DNA of 34,328 nt, taken from the NCBI GenBank assembly GCA_964428185.1, contig CAYRXH010000018.1, forward strand, positions 1 through 34,328, given 5' to 3'. This DNA is from CAYMAZ01 sp964428185 (GTDB taxonomy: Bacteria; Bacteroidota; Bacteroidia; Bacteroidales; DTU049). Below are positions 7,814-15,452 of this stretch, piece by piece. The notes below the pieces were generated by a model that saw only the letters and a list, made by a program, of their open reading frames with translations, was not told where the DNA came from and did not search any database. Numbering within the stretch: the first letter of the stretch is position 1; every line of letters starts with the position of its first letter. A program made the translations under genes and the position numbers.

Positions 7814-8917
7814 TTAAGTGTTCATTTCAACAATTTGTGTTGGATTTCCAAAGGCATTTCTAATAGAAACAGCCTGTGCTGTCTTCTTGCAAAAATCAAG
7901 CAGTGCTGATGCGGCAATAGGATTGTTTCCCATTACAGCCGGAACTCCCTGATCTCCTGACAAACAAATGTCTTCCACAATAGGAATTTCACCTAGCAAT
8001 GAAACATTCAATGATCCAGCCAGCTGTTTTGTTCCTTCTTTTCCAAACAAATAATATTTCTTCCCAGGCAAGTCTGAGGTTTCAAAATATGCCATATTTT
8101 CAACCATCCCAAGAATGGGCACATTGATTTTTCCATCGGCAAACATAGAAACAGCTTTTCGGGCATCAGCAAGAGCAATTTTCTGTGGCGTACTGACAAC
8201 AACTGCAGCTGTAACCGGAACAGTCTGAACCAGCGTCAAATGCATGTCTCCGGTTCCTGGAGGCATATCAAAAACAAGATAGTCCAACTCGCCCCAATTG
8301 GTGTCAGTGATCAGCTGCTTCAGATAATTAGATGCCAGTGGACCTCTCCACATAAGAGATGCTTCGGGTGAAATAAAAAAGCCTATCGAAACAACCTTTA
8401 CCCCGAAAGCAGTAATTGGTTCAATCTGTTGTTGTTCACCCTGCTGAACCACAAATGGGGTTTGACCTTCAAGTCCAAACATAATAGGGACAGATGGACC
8501 ATAGATATCTCCGTCCATCAATCCCACACTGGCACCTTCCATGGCCAGTCCTACTGCAAGATTGGCAGCAATTGTAGATTTTCCAACACCACCTTTTCCT
8601 GAAACAACTGCAATAATGTTTTTTACCTTTTCCAGGTTCTTAATACTTTGCTCTCTTTTCTTGCCTGTAACCCGAGATGTAATGTTGATATTTATCTTAA
8701 TATCTGAAGAAATGTTTGAATAAACAGCCTTTTCGCAGGATTCCTTTAAATAGTTTTTTAACGGGCAGGCTGGTGTTGTTAAAACCAAATCAAATTTAAG
8801 CCTGTTTTCTTCGATATTAATATTATCGATCATTCCAAGAGAAACTAAATCCTTTTTTAAATCAGGGTCAATAACCTCTGAAAGAGCCCTGAGTACATTG
8901 TCTTTCGTCAATTCCAT
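7814..8917 (-). CDS. apbC: Mrp/ApbC-type P-loop ATPase, Fe-S cluster carrier
   Basis: A 367-residue Mrp/NBP35 family protein. Residues 1-85 form a MIP18 (DUF59) domain with TPACPL (48-53). The ATPase domain follows, with the deviant Walker A SGKGGVGKS (106-114), DGDIYGPSVP, FDMPPGTGD and STPQKIAL. Family members bind and transfer Fe-S clusters using ATP. The CxxC found in some Mrp proteins is replaced by a KKYYLFG region, as in several Bacteroidota homologues that I recall. The frame extends to a TTG at 8938, but that codon lies in a TAnnTTTG box, so ATG 8917 is the likelier start. It is followed 15 bases later by the NifU-like gene. Confidence 0.92.
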   Translation of the reverse strand: MELTKDNVLRALSEVIDPDLKKDLVSLGMIDNINIEENRLKFDLVLTTPACPLKNYLKESCEKAVYSNISSDIKININITSRVTGKKREQSIKNLEKVKNIIAVVSGKGGVGKSTIAANLAVGLAMEGASVGLMDGDIYGPSVPIMFGLEGQTPFVVQQGEQQQIEPITAFGVKVVSIGFFISPEASLMWRGPLASNYLKQLITDTNWGELDYLVFDMPPGTGDMHLTLVQTVPVTAAVVVSTPQKIALADARKAVSMFADGKINVPILGMVENMAYFETSDLPGKKYYLFGKEGTKQLAGSLNVSLLGEIPIVEDICLSGDQGVPAVMGNNPIAASALLDFCKKTAQAVSIRNAFGNPTQIVEMNT

Positions 8918-8935
8918 AAATTCGGCATTTATTTG

Positions 8936-8943
8936 CAAATTTA
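8936..8943 (-). promoter_or_regulatory. -7 box (TAAATTTG) for the Mrp-NifU pair
   Basis: TAAATTTG on the minus strand, 18 bases before ATG 8917. It suggests that the Fe-S pair can be transcribed on its own as well as from upstream. No clear -33 TTTG was seen. Confidence 0.5.
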
Positions 8944-8950
8944 CATCAAA

Positions 8951-9601
8951 TTATTGTTGTTGTAGTATCCGTCTGGTAATTCTGGCTGAATCAACATTCA
9001 TTGTGCCCTGTATCTGATAACGCATTCCATATACATCTGCCAGAACATCGGAATGAGTGGCCTTATATCTCATAACAAAACCACCAATGGTATCATTGAC
9101 CCAGGCAGTATCTATTCGGCAATGAAAATTCAGCATAGGAATAACATCTTCTTGAATATAATTTTCTGAAATTCGTTTTGAGTACCCCACGAGAACAGAA
9201 CCCCTAAATAATACAGGTTTATTATTCTCAAGGGAATCTCCAGAACTGCTGAAACTAAAAACCTGAGGGTAATTGTCAGTTAAAATCGTACCTGTAGTAT
9301 CCACCGCATCAAACACAAGAATCATTTCTTTGCCATGGTCAGGAGCTGAGAACCGAAGATGCCACCCCTTGCCCTTTCCTTCTACAATCTGAAATTCTTC
9401 AAGAAACAATTGATATGTACCTTCTCTCAATATGATCGGTTTTCCTTCTCTGGGAACAATATCTGAACAGGAAACTTCAAATTCAGTATAATTTTTGAGC
9501 GGTTCTTTCTCTTCTGCAGTTGAACTAAAAAAAATTACAAACGCAATGATGGCAATTAAAAATGCAATTATTAGCCATTTAATTTTTTCCATACCATCCA
9601 T
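8951..9601 (-). CDS. Membrane-anchored protein of unknown function
   Basis: A 216-residue protein with one N-terminal membrane helix (about residues 8-26, WLIIAFLIAIIAFVIFF) and a soluble domain that should face the periplasm. The start may instead be the ATG at 9592, which begins MEKIKW. The rest is beta-rich with no cysteine pattern beyond two Cys (SCSDI, FHCRI) and no motif that I recognise. It lies four bases after rluB and 33 bases before the Mrp gene on the same strand. Operon membership is likely, but it gives no clear functional clue. Confidence 0.7.
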   Translation of the reverse strand: MDGMEKIKWLIIAFLIAIIAFVIFFSSTAEEKEPLKNYTEFEVSCSDIVPREGKPIILREGTYQLFLEEFQIVEGKGKGWHLRFSAPDHGKEMILVFDAVDTTGTILTDNYPQVFSFSSSGDSLENNKPVLFRGSVLVGYSKRISENYIQEDVIPMLNFHCRIDTAWVNDTIGGFVMRYKATHSDVLADVYGMRYQIQGTMNVDSARITRRILQQQ

Positions 9602-9604
9602 TGT

Positions 9605-10702
9605 TTAATATCTTTTCAGCAGTTGTATCTCTGAGTCAGATAAAAACCTCCATCTTCCTCTTGGAAGATCTTTTTTTGTGAGAATATCAATTTTTGTCCT
9701 GTCGAGTTTGGTAACTTTATATCCGAATTTTTCAAAAATCCGCTTTACAACATGATATTTTCCGCTATGGATTTCAATACCAAGAACAGTTCCTGACTTT
9801 GTTCCCTCAACAAATGCCAGATCATCAACATCAACAAAGGTATCATCGTCAATCCAAACTCCCTTTGCTATTTCGTCAAAATGTTCTTTTTTCAATCTCT
9901 TGTCAAGGGTTACTTCATAAAGTTTTTTGATTTTGGATGAAGGGTGGGCAATTTTTTTCGCAAACTCTCCGTCATTGGTCATTAACAATAGTCCTGTCGT
10001 ATTCCTGTCAAGCCTTCCAACCGGATATAATCTTTCCCGACAAGCTCCCCTAATCAGGTTTAACACAGTGAGTCTTCCCTGAGGATCATCACATGTTGTG
10101 ATCACATCTTTTGGCTTATTCAGCAGTAAATACTGATACTTTTCCTGCCGTAAAGTCTGATTGTCAATTTTCACAACAGCACCCGGATTTACCTTAAAGC
10201 CAAGTTCTGTCACAATTTTTCCGTCAACAGTAACAGCACCCGACGAAATCAGTGTGTCCGCCTCTCTGCGGCTACAATATCCTGCATTTGCAATATATTT
10301 GTTTAAGCGGATTAATTCTTGTCTTTTGTGTTCCCTGTAACCTCCCGGCGTTTTGTGAAATTTCTTTTCTGTTTTATCATTCCTATCTTTCAAATTCTGC
10401 CTTCTTCTGTCAGGACCCTCCTGTTGTTCCTCTGGTCCGGACCTTGAATACACCCTCTTTTCTCCATCCTTTCGTTTATCACCATAATTCGCCGACCGAC
10501 CCCTGTGTTGTCTGTCACCACGTGTATCTGAGGGTTTCCCTTTTCCATATGGACTTTCTTCCTTTTCGGTTTCTGACTGTCTTTTTATTTTCTCAACACC
10601 ACTACTTTCTGTTCCTCCTGATTTTATCCCTATGCTGAAAGTTTTTTCTGTCTTATTATTTCTCCGCCCCTGAGAATCTGAACCCCGTTTCCTTTTTTCC
10701 AT
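9605..10702 (-). CDS. RluB/RsuA family rRNA pseudouridine synthase with a charged N-terminal extension
   Basis: A 365-residue protein. Residues 1-130 are a low-complexity, highly charged tail rich in Lys, Arg, Glu, Gly and Ser. An S4 RNA-binding domain (about 131-180, RLNKYIANAGYCSRREAD) and the catalytic domain follow. The catalytic Asp is D232 in VGRLDRNTTGLLLMTNDGE, and LYEVTLDK is present. RluB/RsuA enzymes isomerise a uridine in rRNA (U2605 of 23S rRNA for RluB in E. coli). The tail is common in Bacteroidota homologues and may help rRNA binding. The frame is open to 10792, but a promoter box at 10729-10736 and the sequence MEKRKRG make ATG 10702 the likely start. Confidence 0.88.
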   Translation of the reverse strand: MEKRKRGSDSQGRRNNKTEKTFSIGIKSGGTESSGVEKIKRQSETEKEESPYGKGKPSDTRGDRQHRGRSANYGDKRKDGEKRVYSRSGPEEQQEGPDRRRQNLKDRNDKTEKKFHKTPGGYREHKRQELIRLNKYIANAGYCSRREADTLISSGAVTVDGKIVTELGFKVNPGAVVKIDNQTLRQEKYQYLLLNKPKDVITTCDDPQGRLTVLNLIRGACRERLYPVGRLDRNTTGLLLMTNDGEFAKKIAHPSSKIKKLYEVTLDKRLKKEHFDEIAKGVWIDDDTFVDVDDLAFVEGTKSGTVLGIEIHSGKYHVVKRIFEKFGYKVTKLDRTKIDILTKKDLPRGRWRFLSDSEIQLLKRY

Positions 10703-10728
10703 AAATCTCTGTTCCTCAATTTTTTTAG

Positions 10729-10736
10729 CAAAATTA
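10729..10736 (-). promoter_or_regulatory. -7 box (TAATTTTG) for the pseudouridine synthase
   Basis: TAATTTTG on the minus strand, 26 bases before ATG 10702. It is divergent from the thpR box 37 bases away. Confidence 0.55.
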
Positions 10737-10773
10737 CGAAAAACATCAGAGATGCAGATGTCTGCAAATATCA

Positions 10774-10781
10774 TATCTTTG
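10774..10781 (+). promoter_or_regulatory. -7 box (TATCTTTG) for thpR
   Basis: TATCTTTG on the plus strand, 23 bases before ATG 10805. No good -33 TTTG was found. Confidence 0.55.
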
Positions 10782-10804
10782 TATCCTGTCAATCCTTTAT
10801 TTCA

Positions 10805-11371
10805 ATGGCAACCACTAAACGCCTTTTTTTTGCTACGCATATTAATCCCAATCCAGTTGTTCTTAGTGTTCTTTCTCAGTTGAAACAACAAACAAAATTT
10901 GACTCCATTTCCTGGGCAAATCCTGAACAAATGCACATTACACTTCGTTTCTTCGGAGACACACCTACCGGAAGTATTCAAGCCATATCAAAAGCAATAA
11001 AACAGACACTCTTTAAAGAATCTGTCTTTCATATCAGGTTGAAACAATTAAAGATATTCGGCAGTAAATATCGTCCCAAAGTCTTGTGGCTGGGCGTTGA
11101 AGATAATGGCATGTTTTTGTATTTATTTCAGAAAATCAAAGTCTCGCTTGCCGAATCCGGGTTTCCTGATACCCGGCAAAATTTTGTTCCACATCTTACG
11201 CTGGGCAGAATCAATCATATTGATCAATTGCCTCGTTTTCAGGCTATTCTGGATAAGTTCAAAGACTTCAATGCAGGAGAATACTTCATTGATCAGTTTG
11301 TGCTTTATGAAAGCCTGTTGTTTCCCAGTGGGGCCAAACACATTTCGCTTGAATGTTTTCCGCTTAAATAA
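10805..11371 (+). CDS. thpR: RNA 2',3'-cyclic phosphodiesterase (LigT/ThpR, 2H family)
   Basis: A 188-residue member of the 2H phosphoesterase superfamily, of normal length. The two catalytic HxTx motifs are present: HITL (H44) in MHITLRFFGDT and HLTL (H130) in FVPHLTLGRI. The typical start RLFFAT is also there. The family opens 2',3'-cyclic phosphates to 2'-phosphates on RNA ends. The substrate in the cell is not certain. The next gene follows after nine bases on the same strand, so they may share a transcript. Confidence 0.92.
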   Translation: MATTKRLFFATHINPNPVVLSVLSQLKQQTKFDSISWANPEQMHITLRFFGDTPTGSIQAISKAIKQTLFKESVFHIRLKQLKIFGSKYRPKVLWLGVEDNGMFLYLFQKIKVSLAESGFPDTRQNFVPHLTLGRINHIDQLPRFQAILDKFKDFNAGEYFIDQFVLYESLLFPSGAKHISLECFPLK

Positions 11372-11380
11372 GTTTTTTTT

Positions 11381-12259
11381 ATGAATCAATCCCTTTTTGA
11401 TCATTTAGTTTACCTATTGTCCCTTCATACAGGACAATCAGTACAATTTTTAAAAAAGCGTTCTTTGTCCGGAGGTTGTATTAATAACGGGTTTGAGATG
11501 GTAACAAACACAGGCAGTTATTTTATTAAAACAAATACTGCAAAACGTTTCCCGGGCATGTTTGAGGCTGAGGCTGCAGGGCTGATTATGCTTGCAAAAA
11601 CAGGATGTCTTCGTATTCCTTCTGTTGTTCTCTATGGAGAACATGAAGATACAAGCTATCTCATTCTGGAGTTTATCCGCTCAGGAAACAGAAAAACCGA
11701 TTTTTGGGATGACTTTGGTTTCGGACTTGCATCATTGCACAAAAACACTACATCTCTGTTTGGTCTGGATCACAATAATTATATCGGCTCAATAACTCAA
11801 AGCAACAAAAATTCCGCCTCATGGTCAGATTTTTTTATAAATCAACGGCTTTACCCCCTTCTTTTAAAAGCGGAACAGCAAGGCTTGGCAGAGAAGAATC
11901 TGGTTCGGCAATTTGAACACTTATTCAGCCGGATGGACAGCTTAATCCCTGATGAGAAGCCTGCCCTACTTCATGGAGATTTGTGGGGAGGAAATGTTCT
12001 TTCAGATGAAACAGGTAGTGTCTGTTTGATTGACCCAGCCATTTATTATGGACATCGGGAGGCTGACCTTGCTTTTTCCACGCTTTTTGGAGCATTTCCA
12101 CATCGATTCTATGACTCTTATAATACTGCTTATCCTCTGGAAAAAGAATGGCAATCAAGGATTGATCTCTTTAATTTATACCCATTACTTGTGCATCTGT
12201 TACTTTTTGGAAGTTCATACTATGGGCAGATAAAAAATTGCCTGACAAAGTATTTATAA
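11381..12259 (+). CDS. Fructosamine kinase family protein (putative ketoamine 3-kinase)
   Basis: A 292-residue protein of the fructosamine/ketosamine-3-kinase family, related to aminoglycoside phosphotransferases. Visible are the nucleotide loop LSGGCINNG (29-37), the Lys in YFIK (K50), the catalytic loop LLHGDLWGGNVL (197-208, D200) and the metal-binding Asp in LIDPAIYYGHREADLA (D218). Members phosphorylate sugars attached to protein amines, which makes the adduct unstable and reverses glycation. All catalytic residues are present. The upstream neighbour is thpR, nine bases away. The tRNA-Gly gene follows 41 bases later but has its own promoter. Confidence 0.88.
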   Translation: MNQSLFDHLVYLLSLHTGQSVQFLKKRSLSGGCINNGFEMVTNTGSYFIKTNTAKRFPGMFEAEAAGLIMLAKTGCLRIPSVVLYGEHEDTSYLILEFIRSGNRKTDFWDDFGFGLASLHKNTTSLFGLDHNNYIGSITQSNKNSASWSDFFINQRLYPLLLKAEQQGLAEKNLVRQFEHLFSRMDSLIPDEKPALLHGDLWGGNVLSDETGSVCLIDPAIYYGHREADLAFSTLFGAFPHRFYDSYNTAYPLEKEWQSRIDLFNLYPLLVHLLLFGSSYYGQIKNCLTKYL

Positions 12260-12282
12260 TAATTCGGAATCTTATTTTTTTT

Positions 12283-12290
12283 TAATTTTG
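12283..12290 (+). promoter_or_regulatory. -7 box (TAATTTTG) for tRNA-Gly
   Basis: TAATTTTG ends ten bases before the first base of the mature tRNA, so transcription should begin within a few bases of the tRNA 5' end. Confidence 0.65.
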
Positions 12291-12300
12291 TTCATTCAAT

Positions 12301-12373
12301 GCGGCAGTAGCTCAGCCGGTAGAGCATCAGCTTCCCAAGCTGAGGGTCGCGGGTTCGAATCCCGTTTGCCGCT
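12301..12373 (+). tRNA. tRNA-Gly (anticodon CCC)
   Basis: A 73-base cloverleaf. The acceptor stem pairs GCGGCAG with TTGCCGC, the D stem GCTC with GAGC, the anticodon stem TCAGC with GCTGA around the loop TTCCCAA (anticodon CCC at 34-36), and the T stem GCGGG with CCCGT around TTCGAAT. The discriminator base is T, as expected for bacterial glycine tRNAs. CCA is not encoded. It reads GGG codons. Confidence 0.97.
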
Positions 12374-12470
12374 CTCGGTTTTCATCTGAAAATGCTCTGT
12401 TCTCTCAATGTACGAACAAATCCAATCCTAAACCATTCTTTCCTCCCTACGAAATTGTCCTGATCACTAG

Positions 12471-13121
12471 TTTGGGATTTCATACAGCATGAATGTCTAT
12501 AGCAGATGTTCACATTACTGCATTTATTGTGACACAAGAAGTTTTTGAAACAACATCGGGGATTTATCCCGTATTCGGGCAAAAATTAACGCTCCTCAAC
12601 TTCTTGCCAGGAAGTTATCTCTCTAAAAATCAAAAGGTACCATTGAAACAGGCAGTATGAATGATCCATACATGAGCGCAGAAAAAGACTTGGGTATTGT
12701 TGGCAAATGTCTTGAAGTGATTTCCTTTTTTCCCAAACCCTTCATTAAACTCATTATTTCTAATGACCGTCATTAGAAAATAATATTTGTAATATTCAGA
12801 TTATCTATAGTTTTGATGTTATATATCCATAAAAAAAATCTTTTTTTGCTGTAAGATTTTCTTGCTGGCTATGAAAGCATTACATTTTGATTCTACCAAC
12901 AAAGAAATAACTATAAAATTATTCCAATAACGGATTTGGGTGAATGTTTTCATGGTTTCAGGGAACAATATATTCGAATGTTTGGTATTTCCTATCATTG
13001 TCAATCTCCGTTTTCAAAAAAAATGTTTGAGCTCTGCAGAGAACTCTCTAACAAATACAAAATTCCCATTAAAATGAAACATTTTACACCTGCAGAGCAT
13101 GTAACACAAATGTCAATATTG
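12471..13121 (+). pseudogene. Remnant of a radical SAM (SPL-type) gene
   Basis: Two separated pieces of one protein are readable. From 12471 one frame gives FGISYSMNVYSRCSHYCIYC and continues as DTRSF, TGA (12546-12548), NNIGDLSRIRAKINAPQLLA, TAA (12624-12626), then GTIETGSMNDPYMSAEKDL and KCLEVI. It includes the radical SAM motif CxxxCxxC and the GxGSMxDPYM block of SPL-family radical SAM proteins. A second frame, open from 12891, gives FREQYIRMFGISYHCQSPFS and ends near QMSIL (to 13121), matching the usual C-terminus of these proteins. The large central part is missing. The stops, the deletion and the frame change show that the gene is dead. No intact gene was seen in the 780 bases between the tRNA and the PAP2 gene. 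Confidence 0.82.
12757..12779. repeat. Perfect 11-bp inverted repeat with one central base
   Basis: TTTCTAATGAC, C, GTCATTAGAAA. The central spacer of a single base suits a protein-binding palindrome better than a hairpin. It lies in the decayed radical SAM region near where its central part has been lost. Its function is unknown. Confidence 0.6.
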
Positions 13122-13135
13122 CAGAATTGTTTATG

Positions 13136-13143
13136 TATTTTTG
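13136..13143 (+). promoter_or_regulatory. -7 box (TATTTTTG) for the PAP2 gene
   Basis: TATTTTTG ends seven bases before ATG 13151, so the transcript would be leaderless or nearly so. The box lies just downstream of the recognisable end of the radical SAM remnant. Confidence 0.6.
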
Positions 13144-13150
13144 TGATGCC

Positions 13151-13930
13151 ATGAAACGTTTTACTTTTCTTTTGCTTTTTTTGTTTTTTCTGTTTTTCAC
13201 CGTTAAGGGACAATTTCCCTATGAATACAAATCACAAACAGATCTGAGTATTGCAGGATCGGTTATTGGCCTGGGATTAAGCAGTATGTATTTCCATCTG
13301 AGAGATACCTGTCTCAGCGATCAGCAAATAGAAACCCTTGACCCCTTGAGTATTAATCAGTTTGATCGTTCTGCAACAAAAAAATGGTCTCCGTTTCTGT
13401 CCAGAGTATCTGATGCCGGCTTATTACTGTGCATGACATCGCCTGTTTTTTTGCTGGCCTCCTCTGATATCAGAAAAACCAGCTCCGTTTATACACTGAT
13501 GGCCTTTGAAAACTTGTTTTTAACTATGGTTTTTACCGGTGTAACAAAAACAACTACCCTGAGAATCAGACCTTACACATATAATGCTATGGTCCCCTAT
13601 CATGAAAAAGTCAGAACAGATGCCAGACGCTCATTTATTTCCGGGCATACTTCCCTGGCTTTTTGTTCGGCTGTTTTCCTTTCTTCTGTTTTCAGCAAAA
13701 CACATCCCGATTCTCCCCTCAGACCTCTTGTGTGGAGTTCATCTCTTCTTTGTGCATCCGGAGTCGGTTATTTAAGATATGCTTCTGGCAAACACTTCCC
13801 CACAGATATTATCGCCGGTGCTATTGTTGGAAGCACAATCGGATACTGCATTCCTGCACTTCATGAAATAAAGACAAAAAAACAAACTACCGGGAAATAT
13901 TTTGTCATTTCATTCCATATTCCGCTGTAA
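13151..13930 (+). CDS. PAP2 superfamily membrane phosphatase
   Basis: A 259-residue protein with a signal or first membrane segment (FTFLLLFLFFLFFTVKG) and further hydrophobic segments. The three PAP2 active-site motifs are intact: KTTTLRIRP (K-x6-RP), FISGHTS (SGH) and RYASGKHFPTD (R-x5-H-x3-D). Such enzymes remove phosphate from lipid phosphates such as undecaprenyl diphosphate or phosphatidate on the periplasmic side. The open frame begins at 13127, but a -7 box at 13136-13143 makes ATG 13151 the start. The downstream gene on the same strand, a SanA-like protein, is also envelope related. Confidence 0.88.
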   Translation: MKRFTFLLLFLFFLFFTVKGQFPYEYKSQTDLSIAGSVIGLGLSSMYFHLRDTCLSDQQIETLDPLSINQFDRSATKKWSPFLSRVSDAGLLLCMTSPVFLLASSDIRKTSSVYTLMAFENLFLTMVFTGVTKTTTLRIRPYTYNAMVPYHEKVRTDARRSFISGHTSLAFCSAVFLSSVFSKTHPDSPLRPLVWSSSLLCASGVGYLRYASGKHFPTDIIAGAIVGSTIGYCIPALHEIKTKKQTTGKYFVISFHIPL

Positions 13931-14016
13931 TGGTGATAAAACCAGTAAAATTGTATTTCTGAGTGTTCTGATGAAACTATTTGCTTAAAATCTGCGTTTT
14001 CAGGTAAACATTTTCC

Positions 14017-14730
14017 ATGAAGTTTTTCAGGTTGATTTCCGTTTTTCTTCATTCAAAATCATTTCGCCGGTTCATGCGTCTGCTTTTCTGGTTAGGAGTA
14101 CTCTCCGTTCTCTTTATTGTTTTTGCCGATTGGAGAGTTCGGGTAAGGTACGAAAAATTCATTTACACGGAGTGTGATAGTATTCCTTTCAACAAGGTAG
14201 GCCTCTTGCTTGGTACTTCAAAAAAATTATCTGATGGAAGAGAAAATCTATATTTTACATATCGGATTGAAGCTGCTGCCGATTTGTTTTCCGCAGGCAA
14301 AATTGAATATGTGCTTGTTAGCGGGGATAACGGAACAAAATACTACAATGAGCCACTTGACATGAAAAAAGCTCTTATTTCTCACGGAATACCCTCTGAG
14401 AGGATTATTCTTGACCATGCTGGATTCCGCACTTTTGATTCAATGGTAAGGGCAAAAGAGATTTTCGGACAGCAATCATTTACCGTAATTTCTCAGCGAT
14501 TTCACGTGGAACGTGCTGTGTACATAGGCAAGCATTTGAATTATGATGTTGTAGGTTTTGCCGCCCGGGATGTTCCAAAATACACAGGATTGAAAACAAA
14601 AATGAGAGAAAAATTTGCCCGGGTAAAGGTATTTCTTGATTTTTTATTTAGTGCAAAACCAAAGTTCCTTGGTGACACAATTCATATTCCTGAAGCAGAT
14701 GCTAAAAAGCTTTTAAGTGAAAAATACTAA
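14017..14730 (+). CDS. SanA/YdcF-like DUF218 membrane protein
   Basis: A 237-residue protein with one N-terminal membrane segment (about residues 28-41, WLGVLSVLFIVFAD) and a DUF218 domain. Typical features are VGLLLGTSKKLSDGREN, YRIEAAADLFSAGKIEYVLVSGDNG, EPLDMKKALISHGIP, DHAGFRTFDSMVRAKEIF and ISQRFHVERAVYI. It is closest in layout to E. coli SanA, which affects the envelope permeability barrier to vancomycin at high temperature by an unknown mechanism. It is the second gene after PAP2. Its 3' end overlaps the decayed response regulator on the other strand by 29 bases. Confidence 0.85.
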   Translation: MKFFRLISVFLHSKSFRRFMRLLFWLGVLSVLFIVFADWRVRVRYEKFIYTECDSIPFNKVGLLLGTSKKLSDGRENLYFTYRIEAAADLFSAGKIEYVLVSGDNGTKYYNEPLDMKKALISHGIPSERIILDHAGFRTFDSMVRAKEIFGQQSFTVISQRFHVERAVYIGKHLNYDVVGFAARDVPKYTGLKTKMREKFARVKVFLDFLFSAKPKFLGDTIHIPEADAKKLLSEKY

Positions 14731-15452
14731 GTCTTTTCAGAAGATCAAAAAATGTTTTGCGATATGTTTCTCCTGTTGGCAGTCTTTCTCCTTTAACAAT
14801 AACCTGATTTCTTTCAATTTTATCAATCTTTTTCAGAGAAACAATGTATGATTTATGAATACGGCAAAACTGATCTGCTGGGAGAATATCTTCCATATTT
14901 TTAAAGGTCTGAAAGGTCATTTCTCATTTTTCAGCAGTATGAATTCTAATGTAATTTTTCTTTCCCTCCAAAATTTTCCTAAGATGCAATTTTCTGCGAA
15001 TAATAATCTGCTTTTACAAGCATAAAATCAACCGCTTTTGACACTTGAATTTCTGTATTTATTACATGATCGTTTTCAGGCTTTTGTCTGAGTTTTTCAA
15101 TAATTTTATTCACAGCAAGCATAAACCGTTCAAAAGAAATTGGCTTTAACAAATAATCACAAACGTCAAGTTCATAACCTTTGACTGCATATTCACTATA
15201 CCCTGTTGTAAAAATAACACAGGGTTTGTTTTTAAGAACTTCCAGTAGTTGTATTCCGGTAAAATCTTCCATTTGAATGTCCAAAAACAAAAGATCTACA
15301 TTTTCTGCTTGCAGCAAGGGGATTGCTTCAATGGCGCTTCGATATGTTGCAACAAGCTGAAGATATGGGACCTTTGAAACAAAACCTTTCAGTTTTTCTA
15401 TTGCTAAAGGCTCATCGTCCACTATTACGCATCGTATGTTCAGTGTATCCAT
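14702..15452 (-). pseudogene. Broken LytR/AlgR-type response regulator (receiver + LytTR)
   Basis: The receiver domain reads normally from ATG 15452 (CVIVDDEPLAIEKLKGF, LLFLDIQMEDFTG with the phosphorylated Asp, CDYLLKPISFERFML) up to a TAG at 14979-14981. The linker and start of the LytTR domain then continue in another frame (KILEGKKNYIRIHTAEK) and meet an in-frame TGA at 14924-14926. The rest (MTFQTFKNMEDILPADQFCR, IHKSYIVSLKKIDKIE) follows to 14702. A Tyr-Ile seen in intact relatives before EGKKNY also seems lost. The LytTR DNA-binding domain is therefore separated from the receiver. The start overlaps the end of the sensor kinase gene by 13 bases, as in an intact operon pair. Confidence 0.88.

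Noticed and set aside
10252..10638. A 128-codon plus-strand frame opposite the pseudouridine synthase tail
   Set aside because: It mirrors the charged low-complexity coding region, reads as a Phe/Leu/Ser/Pro-rich string, and has no promoter or recognisable motif.
12301..12373. tRNA-Gly considered as an integration site of a genomic island
   Set aside because: I found no repeat of the tRNA 3' end downstream and no integrase. The material after it is a decayed chromosomal-type gene.
12382..12582. A 66-codon minus-strand frame just after the tRNA
   Set aside because: It is antisense to the radical SAM remnant, whose plus-strand reading gives clear motifs. The minus reading has none.
14500..14515. 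A CACGTG-centred sequence in the SanA-like gene considered as a third parS
   Set aside because: Only about 12 of 16 bases match (GATTTCACGTGGAACG). This is too weak beside the 16/16 and 15/16 sites. Another CACGTG near 10500 matches even less.
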